From the NCBI GenBank assembly GCA_026992375.1, contig JALXAF010000303.1, positions 1 through 17,054 on the forward strand: a stretch of DNA of 17,054 nucleotides. The letters run 5' to 3'. The position numbers and the translations under genes are program-made. Shown one piece after another: positions 6,593 through 12,262 of this stretch. Origin of the DNA: Anaerolineae bacterium. GTDB taxonomy: Bacteria; Chloroflexota; Anaerolineae; J102. Each line of letters starts with the position of its first letter. The first letter of the stretch is position 1. Below the pieces are notes generated by a model. That model had not been told where the DNA came from. It worked only from the letters and a program-made list of their open reading frames with translations, and made no database searches.

Positions 6593-7150
6593 TCACTCCA
6601 AATTCCCCAGCACCTGGCCCAAATCGGGCGTGTCTTCCGGATGTTCGCGACGTTCTTCCCGCAGGCGTCGGGCCTCATCCAATCGCTGCTGACGCAGGCT
6701 TTTGATGCCATACACCAACACGATGAGCAGCAGCGCCAGAATAGCCAGCTCGATCATCATCAACTCAAAGGCCCGTTCCTTGACTTTGAGATCGCCCGAA
6801 GCCAACCGCGAACCTTCCGCGGTGATAATCAACACCCGCCGCACGACGGAGATCAATCCCACGATGAGGAAGGGTTCGCTAGAGAGTCGTCGCTGCATCA
6901 CCGATATCTTCACCATTTGCATGATCTCGGCCAGCATGGAGATGAGGAGCAGGCTATCCAGCACCTGCAAGATGTCCAATGGAATGCGCCCCTGCCCCCA
7001 GGGGATGATGTAGGACACCCAAAGTTGCCCCAACCCTCCCAGCGCTGCAATGAGCAGCGTCAATCCGATTAAGATGTAGATGACGATCTCTGATTTGCCC
7101 CAGAGATCGGTCAGGATGTGCATGGTGCGGGAAGGACGTTCTTCGTTCAT
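6593..7150 (-). CDS. PsiE-family (phosphate-starvation-inducible) integral membrane protein
   Basis: 185 residues from the ATG at 7150. There are four membrane helices at about 21-46, 60-82, 94-112 and 129-150. A conserved cytoplasmic stretch SSEPFLIVGLISVVRRVLII (91-109) matches the PsiE family. The C-terminal tail (150-185) is charged, with many Arg and Glu. The family's biochemical role is not established; E. coli psiE is induced by phosphate limitation. A TTG at 7201 would extend the frame by 17 codons, but that codon abuts the -10 box at 7201-7206, so the ATG at 7150 is preferred. An ATG at 7123 is also possible. The promoter and the first codons are duplicated upstream of the reductase gene. 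No pho box was seen. Confidence 0.8.
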   Translation of the reverse strand: MNEERPSRTMHILTDLWGKSEIVIYILIGLTLLIAALGGLGQLWVSYIIPWGQGRIPLDILQVLDSLLLISMLAEIMQMVKISVMQRRLSSEPFLIVGLISVVRRVLIITAEGSRLASGDLKVKERAFELMMIELAILALLLIVLVYGIKSLRQQRLDEARRLREERREHPEDTPDLGQVLGNLE

Positions 7151-7157
7151 GGCAAAC
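7121..7157 (-). repeat. Copy B of the 37-bp repeat (5' end of the PsiE-family gene)
   Basis: Partner of 3594-3630 with 35 of 37 identical bases. It holds the start codon at 7150 and about nine codons. Because it sits in an intact gene, this is probably the original copy. Confidence 0.8.
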
Positions 7158-7200
7158 AATTTCCCTGCGAAATTAGTGAGGATAACCTCGGCCTGTGTCA

Positions 7201-7230
7201 ATTATAGACATGATGGCATTCTCTTTGCAA
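7201..7230 (-). promoter_or_regulatory. Sigma-70-like promoter of the PsiE-family gene
   Basis: Minus strand: TTGCAA, 18-base spacer, TATAAT with TGTC before it. It is about 50 nt upstream of the ATG at 7150. Same architecture as 3664-3693 and same GTCTATAAT core as 12192-12220. Confidence 0.7.
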
Positions 7231-7274
7231 GTGGGTGAAGACGTCCCGTGAAATGATTGCCTCCGACGCAACTA

Positions 7275-7303
7275 TCCACAAAACAAACCAAATGTGCTAA
7301 AAT
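7275..7303 (+). promoter_or_regulatory. Candidate promoter of the small membrane protein gene
   Basis: TCCACA, 17-base spacer, then TAAAAT with TG upstream (TGTGCTAAAAT). It lies about 45 nt before the ATG at 7349, divergent from the promoter at 7201-7230. The -35 match is only moderate. Confidence 0.4.
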
Positions 7304-7348
7304 AGAAATAAGTCAATCAGCGATGATCGTTTTCAAGGAGGTACGATT

Positions 7349-7783
7349 ATGTTTTTCGCACTGCTTATCGTCACTCTGCTGGTGGCGGCGTTTGTTTCCT
7401 GGCTGGTGGCCCGCGCCTTCGACAGGCCCATCACCATCATTCTTGGGCGCATCGTGGGGCCGGAGATGGCGGGGGCCTGGACGCGGTACATGAAGTTCGC
7501 CATCTACGTGGTAGGCGTTTCTGGCGGCGTGCGCATTTATGAGCTCGAACGCTATCTGCCTCCGCCCGAAGCCAGAATGCCCGACGGCATTGTAGAGCCC
7601 GGCTATCAACTGACGCTAACGCCTGAGCGCTGGGTGCTGGAGGTTTATCGCACTATCATCGAGAGCATGCAGGCTCTGGTGCGGATGCTGCTGGTTTTCT
7701 TCCTCTTTGCGCTCATCGCTTATGTCATCATCCGCATCTGGGGCGGACGCAAAAAGGAGGACGGAGAGTCCGCCGGGCGATGA
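7349..7783 (+). CDS. Small membrane protein of unknown function
   Basis: 144 residues. The ATG follows a near-perfect ribosome binding site, AAGGAGG, by seven bases. A first helix (about 1-22, MFFALLIVTLLVAAFVSWLV) and a last helix (about 109-130, VRMLLVFFLFALIAYVIIRI) flank a middle domain. The middle has a possible re-entrant segment at 46-62 and YLPPPEARMPDG. The end is basic and hydrophilic. I recognise no family. The final codons and stop codon fall in a small palindromic repeat, so the true ancestral C-terminus may have differed. It is separated from the next gene by 205 bases of repeats. Confidence 0.78.
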   Translation: MFFALLIVTLLVAAFVSWLVARAFDRPITIILGRIVGPEMAGAWTRYMKFAIYVVGVSGGVRIYELERYLPPPEARMPDGIVEPGYQLTLTPERWVLEVYRTIIESMQALVRMLLVFFLFALIAYVIIRIWGGRKKEDGESAGR

Positions 7784-7866
7784 AGTCGCCGGGCTACAGA
7801 ATAGCACCGGATAAATCCGGCTAGCCTCGCAGGGGCGTTGTTTCTAACCATGGGATGAAGTCCCCC
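7773..7866. repeat. Cluster of three mini-palindromes
   Basis: GGCGA/TCGCC (7776-7780, 7786-7790) and GGGA/TCCC (7852-7855, 7861-7864) both enclose the same loop TGAAG. CCGGAT/ATCCGG (7807-7812, 7815-7820) has an AA loop. Stem bases change together while the loop stays, as expected of a family of hairpin elements. The loop of the first contains the TGA stop of the preceding gene. The third-type stem recurs inside the polymerase gene at 9373-9426. Confidence 0.6.
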
Positions 7867-7915
7867 GGCGCTGGAGGTGGGCAAGAAGCGCTCCCCCCCA
7901 TGAAAGGATCATCTT

Positions 7916-7972
7916 AACTTTCCAACTCATTTTGGACACACCCGAAAATATCTTACGCTAAGACGCCAAGGG
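7916..7972. repeat. Dispersed intergenic repeats, second copies
   Basis: 7916-7946 is the partner of 3765-3794, with GGACACACCCGAA identical. 7956-7972 (CGCTAAGACGCCAAGGG) is the partner of 6505-6521 with two mismatches. They stand directly upstream of the next gene, so they may be in its leader. Confidence 0.55.
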
Positions 7973-7988
7973 AAAAAGGAATGAAACG

Positions 7989-8507
7989 ATGCGATCCACA
8001 TTCCTGCATCTTGTACTCAAACGTTTTTCACCCTGGCAGATCATTGCCATGTCTGCGGGCCTGGGCATAGTCTGGGCGGGGCTATGGATGATCCAGACCG
8101 GCCTGTTTTTGCTGATGGACTTTCTGGAAGCCAACCCTGTCACCCAAAAAGTTCCGGTGGGACAGCCGCTGGTCTTTTACGGCTTTGTGTCGTGCTTCGT
8201 ATTGGCCTTTGCGCTGCCCGGGTTATTGATGTGGTTTTCGTCGCAATGGCTGGCGGATGACATCCCTCGCGGCTGGCGCATTACAGCGGGCCTCAGCGCG
8301 CTTCTGGCACCCATGGTTGTGGGATTGGCGTTGCTGTGGCTGTGCAGCTTACATTGTCTCTGGCTGCAGAAAACCGTAACATTCCTTCTCGATTTCAAAA
8401 CGCTGTCGGGTCTTTTCTGGACAGCGTCGATAACAGGTATGGCAATGCGATCTTTGGCCGAAAAATGGGTGGAGGCCAATAAAGCCGCCCCAAACACCTC
8501 TAAATGA
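7989..8507 (+). CDS. Four-helix membrane protein of unknown function
   Basis: 172 residues with membrane helices at about 18-44, 60-84, 98-121 and 136-153. A short basic N-terminus (MRSTFLHLVLKRF) suggests it faces the cytoplasm. AAAAAGGA lies about nine bases before the ATG. The stop overlaps the polymerase start as ATGA (8504-8507), so the two genes are almost certainly cotranscribed and translationally coupled. I see no catalytic or binding motif and recognise no family. A membrane protein coupled to a translesion-type polymerase is not the usual partner (normally ImuA and ImuB). Confidence 0.8.
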   Translation: MRSTFLHLVLKRFSPWQIIAMSAGLGIVWAGLWMIQTGLFLLMDFLEANPVTQKVPVGQPLVFYGFVSCFVLAFALPGLLMWFSSQWLADDIPRGWRITAGLSALLAPMVVGLALLWLCSLHCLWLQKTVTFLLDFKTLSGLFWTASITGMAMRSLAEKWVEANKAAPNTSK

Positions 8508-11500
8508 GCCCAATTCCGCTGCATGTTCATTCGCATTTTACGTTGCTGGGGGCGACGCCTGCTGTGGCGGACCTGACCCGGCGGGCCGCGGCCGATGGCC
8601 TGACGCATCTGGCGCTGACCGACGCCAACGCGCTTTATGGCGCGGTGCGATTCGCCCGGGCCTGCGAGGCCGCGGGGGTGCAGCCCATCGTGGGGATGAC
8701 CCTGACGCTGACCCCACCGGCCGACTTTCCCAGCGCCGACGCGCTGAGTCCGGGCGCGATCACGCTGCTGGCGATGAACCGGACGGGGTATCGCAGCCTG
8801 TCACGTCTGAGCTCCCGCCTGCAAGGTTATCCCGACAGAGCGCAACGTTTGCGACGGGGGATTTCACTGGATGATCTCTCGGCGTGCAAGGATGGCGTCA
8901 TCGGTTTGTTTGGCGGGCGGCGCAGTTGGCTGGAACGCTGGCTACGTTTAGGTGATGAAGGCCGCGCGGCCCGGCGGCTGGCCCGACTGGCGGGCATTTT
9001 CGATGAGAACAGCTATCTGGCTCTGGAATGGCATCGTTCCGAGGATGATGCGTTGCTGGATGCTTTGCTTAATCTGGGAGGACGGTTTGGCGTTCCAGCG
9101 ACGGTGGCGCATCCTGTTTACATCATGCAGCCCGAACATCGTCCACGGCTGCGGCTGCTGGCGGCCATTGATCACAATTGTCGCCTGGAAGAGGTTCCAG
9201 CTAGGGCGCTGCCCGATGATGGGGATGAGCGCATCGCACTGCACTGGCTGGGGCCGGATGAGCTGGCGACGCGCTACGCGCGTTGGCCCCAGGCTCTGGC
9301 CGAAAGCGACGCCATCGCGGCCCGCTGCGGGCCCGCGCTGCCCGATGGCAAGCCCATCTGGCCTGTTTTTGCGCCGGATGACGCATCCGGCTGGGGAGCT
9401 GAGGAGCCGGATCGTATATCCGGCTCAGGCGCAGGTGCGGATGCGCTGCTGGAGCGAGCGGCCAGGGAGGGGGTGCAGCGACGCTATGGGAGCGACGCGG
9501 ATGCTGCAATCCATCAAAGGCTGAACCATGAGTTAGAGGCCATCGCCCGGCATGGCTTCGCGCCGTTGTTTCTGGTGGTGGCGGATGTGGTGCGTTACGC
9601 CCGCGAGCAGCAGATTCCGGTGAGCACCCGGGGGAGCGTGGCCAATTCTCTCGTGGCTTATGTCATCGGCATCACCACGGTGGATCCCATCCGCCACGAT
9701 TTGCTGTTCGAGCGTTTTCTGAATCCGGCGCGGCGCGATCCGCCCGACATCGATCTGGATTTTGGCAGTCGGCGGCGGGACGAGGTGTTGGCTTATGTTC
9801 GTCGCCGCTATGGCGAAGACCGGGTGGCGCTGGTCTGTACGATCAGTCTCATGCGGCCTCGCTCGGCTGTGCGCGAGACGGCCAAGGCGCTGGGGTTGGA
9901 TGAGGAGGTGGTGAACGCGTTGATGAAGCATGTGCCTCACAGCAGGCATCCTGGTGACAGGCGCAAACGCAAAAGTCTGACGGAGGTGGCGGATGCTCTC
10001 GGCGATGCGGCGGGGGTGCGGGCGCTGCGTCTGGCCGCGGACATCGTGGGACAACCCCATCATCTCAGCGTGCATCCGGGCGGCACGGTGATTACGCCCG
10101 GCCCCCTGGCCGATTACGCGCCGGTGCAGTGGGCGGCCAAGGGGCTGCTGATCTTGCAGTATGATCATCGGGACGCAGAGCGTCTGGGCCTGAGCAAGAT
10201 CGATATGCTGGGGGTGCGGGCGCTTTCGGTGCTGGATGCGGCCGCGCAGTTGGTGCGCAGGCATTTCGATCCCGATTTCCGGCTGGAGCGCATCCCGCCT
10301 GATGATCCGCTGACTGGCGAGATGCTGAGCCGGGGCGAGACGGTGGGGGTGTTTCAGTGCGAATCTAGCGGCGCTCAGCGCACGTTGCGCAAGCTGCGGG
10401 CTCGTCGGGTGGCGGATCTAGCCATCGCCAATGCTTTGTTCAAGCCGGGCCCGGCTATGGGCGGCATGGCAGCAACCTTTGTGCGTCGCTATCGGGGCGA
10501 AGAGCCGGTGCGTTATCTGCATCCAGCCCTGGAGCCGATTTTAGGTCATACCAAAGGCGTGCTGATTTATCAGGAGCAGATTTTGCGGGTGGCCACGGAG
10601 ATCGCGGGCCTCAGCTGGGAGGACGCCAATCATCTGCGGCGGGGGATGAGCAAGTTCAAGCCACAGGAGATGGCAGCCTTGCAGGAGGCGTTCATCGCCG
10701 GCTGTCAGCGCCCGCGGCCCGATGGGCCTGGCTTTAGTCGGCGGCAGGCCGAGGTTTTGTGGGAGCAGGTGCGGGCTTTTTCCGGGTATGGCTTCAATCA
10801 GGGGCACGCCACCGCGTATGCGGATGTGAGTTACCGCTCGGCTTACATCAAGGCGCACTGGCCCGCGGCCTACATGGCGGCGCGGCTGGGAGAGCGGGGC
10901 GGTTTTCATCATCCCGCCATCTACATGGCCGAGGCGCGGCGGTTGGATCTGCCCGTGCGGCAGCCGCACATCAACCATAGCGGTCGTCGTTTCACCCTGG
11001 CTTTCGAGGAGGGGCGGCCTGTGTTGTGGATGGGCCTGGGCGCGGTGCGGGATCTGCGGGCGTCGGCCATCGCCGCTATCGAAGCTGGACGCCCTTACGC
11101 TTCGCTAAGTGATCTGCTGGCGCGAGTGCAGCTCCAGCGCCGGGAGCTGGAGAATCTGATCAAATGCGGTGCGCTGGATGGTCTGGCAGCCAGTCGCAAT
11201 GCTCTGCTGGCGCAATTGCCAGGCGCGAAGCGGGGCGCGCTACAACTGGCGTTCGATTTTTTGTCCGGCGATGTCGAGCCTGAGTCGCCGGCGCAGCGGC
11301 TGACCTGGGAGCGTCGCATTCTGGGCCTGCCCATGAGCGCGCATCCCCTGGCTCTGGCCCGCCCTACCCTGCCCGCGGGCCTGGTCTCGCTGACGCAGAT
11401 GCGGACGCAGCCGGGGCGTCGACTGCAAACCGCGGGCGCGCGTCTGCCCGGCTGGACGGGCGGCGAGGGTTTTTATTTTGGCGATGAGCGGGATTACGTC

Positions 11501-11617
11501 ATCGCCATCCCCGCGGATGAAGGCTCGCCCCTACCGCCCTTGTGGCAACCCACCGTGGTCACAGGCATGTGGCGGGAGGATGATTGGGGCCGGGCGTGGT
11601 TGGAGGTGGAGAGTTAG
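8504..11617 (+). CDS. dnaE: DNA polymerase III alpha subunit family, DnaE2/ImuC-like error-prone polymerase
   Basis: 1037 residues, the size of DnaE2/ImuC rather than of the roughly 1160-residue replicative DnaE. PHP domain at 1-210 (LHVHSHFTLLGA, LALTDANALYGAVRFARAC). The polymerase palm includes STRGSVANSLVAYVIGIT (374-391), FLNPARRDPPDIDLDFGSRR (405-424) with catalytic D415/D417, and LSKIDMLG with D567. RPRSAVRETAKALGL (451-465), ALFKPGP and FSGYGFNQGHATAYADVSYRSAY (759-781) follow. The C-terminal region is short and ends soon after PTVVTGMWREDDWGRAWLEV, so no clear OB/tau-binding tail is present. Residues 290-308 are an insertion encoded by two DNA palindromes. Its role would be damage-tolerant synthesis. 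No imuA, imuB, lexA or evident LexA box is in the window. The start overlaps the preceding gene by 4 nt. Confidence 0.9.
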   Translation: MSPIPLHVHSHFTLLGATPAVADLTRRAAADGLTHLALTDANALYGAVRFARACEAAGVQPIVGMTLTLTPPADFPSADALSPGAITLLAMNRTGYRSLSRLSSRLQGYPDRAQRLRRGISLDDLSACKDGVIGLFGGRRSWLERWLRLGDEGRAARRLARLAGIFDENSYLALEWHRSEDDALLDALLNLGGRFGVPATVAHPVYIMQPEHRPRLRLLAAIDHNCRLEEVPARALPDDGDERIALHWLGPDELATRYARWPQALAESDAIAARCGPALPDGKPIWPVFAPDDASGWGAEEPDRISGSGAGADALLERAAREGVQRRYGSDADAAIHQRLNHELEAIARHGFAPLFLVVADVVRYAREQQIPVSTRGSVANSLVAYVIGITTVDPIRHDLLFERFLNPARRDPPDIDLDFGSRRRDEVLAYVRRRYGEDRVALVCTISLMRPRSAVRETAKALGLDEEVVNALMKHVPHSRHPGDRRKRKSLTEVADALGDAAGVRALRLAADIVGQPHHLSVHPGGTVITPGPLADYAPVQWAAKGLLILQYDHRDAERLGLSKIDMLGVRALSVLDAAAQLVRRHFDPDFRLERIPPDDPLTGEMLSRGETVGVFQCESSGAQRTLRKLRARRVADLAIANALFKPGPAMGGMAATFVRRYRGEEPVRYLHPALEPILGHTKGVLIYQEQILRVATEIAGLSWEDANHLRRGMSKFKPQEMAALQEAFIAGCQRPRPDGPGFSRRQAEVLWEQVRAFSGYGFNQGHATAYADVSYRSAYIKAHWPAAYMAARLGERGGFHHPAIYMAEARRLDLPVRQPHINHSGRRFTLAFEEGRPVLWMGLGAVRDLRASAIAAIEAGRPYASLSDLLARVQLQRRELENLIKCGALDGLAASRNALLAQLPGAKRGALQLAFDFLSGDVEPESPAQRLTWERRILGLPMSAHPLALARPTLPAGLVSLTQMRTQPGRRLQTAGARLPGWTGGEGFYFGDERDYVIAIPADEGSPLPPLWQPTVVTGMWREDDWGRAWLEVES
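9373..9426. repeat. Two palindromic hairpins inside the polymerase reading frame
   Basis: GCCGGAT/ATCCGGC (9373-9379, 9385-9391) has a 5-nt loop and GAGCCGGAT/ATCCGGCTC (9404-9412, 9418-9426) has a 5-nt loop. They share ATCCGGCT with the intergenic hairpin at 7807-7822. They encode residues 290-308 between PIWPVF and the conserved helix ADALLERAAREGVQRRYG, and the frame stays open. Confidence 0.75.
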
Positions 11618-11689
11618 GGGGACCAACTGTCGAAGACGTCAACGATCTGGCCGTCATGGCCGAACGCAAAGAAGGTCCCGCGATTCCAC

Positions 11690-11725
11690 AAAAAAAAGCC
11701 CCCGGCGTCATGCCAGGGGTTTTCT
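11690..11725 (-). terminator. Bidirectional terminator between convergent polymerase and cytochrome c genes
   Basis: CCCC-c-GGC (11699-11706) pairs with GCC-a-GGGG (11712-11719) around a GTCAT loop. On the minus strand it ends in GC and eight T residues, giving a strong terminator for the cytochrome c gene. On the plus strand it is followed by TTTTCTCTTT, so it probably also ends the polymerase transcript. The rest of 11618-11743 shows nothing else clear. Confidence 0.82.
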
Positions 11726-11743
11726 CTTTGCAAATTCGAACCG

Positions 11744-12124
11744 CTACTTCAGGGTCATCAAGTATTTGACCAACTGGTTGATCTGCTCATCGGAGAGCTT
11801 TTGACCGTAATCTGGCGGCATGGTGCCGGCGGGGAAGCCTTCGGTCACATCGGCATCGGGATTGATGATGGATTCGCGGATGAAGTCTTCGCCTTTGCTG
11901 GCGATTCCTGCCAGGGATGGGCCAACGATGGTCTTTCCGGGCTCACGCGCGTGGCAGGTGACGCAGCCCGCATTGCCTTCCAGCACAGTCTTTTCGAACA
12001 GGGCCTTGCCAGCCGCCACATCAGCGTCGCCGCCAGAAGCGGATTTGTCGCCACCGCCTCCGCACGCCGCCGCCACGACGACCAGCAGTGAAAGGATTAA
12101 AACAACAAGAATCGCTTTTTTCAT
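11744..12124 (-). CDS. Monoheme cytochrome c lipoprotein
   Basis: 126 residues from the ATG at 12124. MKKAILVVLILSLLVVVAAAC is a lipoprotein signal with the acylated Cys at residue 21. A Gly/Ser/Asp linker follows. The heme site is CVTCH, with VGPSLAGIASKGEDF behind it and a likely Met ligand in GTMPPDYGQ, ending LSDEQINQLVKYLMTLK. GGAGGT lies about eight bases upstream; an in-frame TTG at 12139 overlaps that site and is rejected. The mature protein should be tethered outside the cytoplasmic membrane and shuttle electrons to the CuA subunit of the ba3 oxidase encoded nearby. Its heme domain closely resembles the C-terminal domain of the 812-residue fusion protein upstream, so one was probably derived from the other. 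It has its own promoter at 12192-12220 and a terminator at 11690-11725. Confidence 0.93.
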   Translation of the reverse strand: MKKAILVVLILSLLVVVAAACGGGGDKSASGGDADVAAGKALFEKTVLEGNAGCVTCHAREPGKTIVGPSLAGIASKGEDFIRESIINPDADVTEGFPAGTMPPDYGQKLSDEQINQLVKYLMTLK

Positions 12125-12191
12125 CAGAGTTACCTCCAAAAGTAGGGAGATGAAAGAAAAGTTAGAAAGCCGAGGCGATCATTATGGCCTC

Positions 12192-12220
12192 ATTATAGAC
12201 CACCCCATTGGCCGCTTCAA
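12192..12220 (-). promoter_or_regulatory. Sigma-70-like promoter of the cytochrome c lipoprotein gene
   Basis: Minus strand: TTGAAG, 17-base spacer, perfect TATAAT preceded by GTC. It lies in the 138-base gap after the fusion gene, about 68 nt upstream of the ATG at 12124. It would let the cytochrome be made independently of the upstream operon. Confidence 0.7.
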
Positions 12221-12262
12221 TTCGAAGGGCGTCGGAGTTCGTAAATCGCATTACAAAGGCCG

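Noticed and set aside
7151..7201. TTG start extending the PsiE-family protein
   Set aside because: The TTG abuts the -10 box at 7201-7206, so it cannot lie well inside the transcript from that promoter.
12125..12139. TTG start for the cytochrome c lipoprotein
   Set aside because: It overlaps the GGAGGT ribosome binding site; the ATG at 12124 gives a standard signal peptide.
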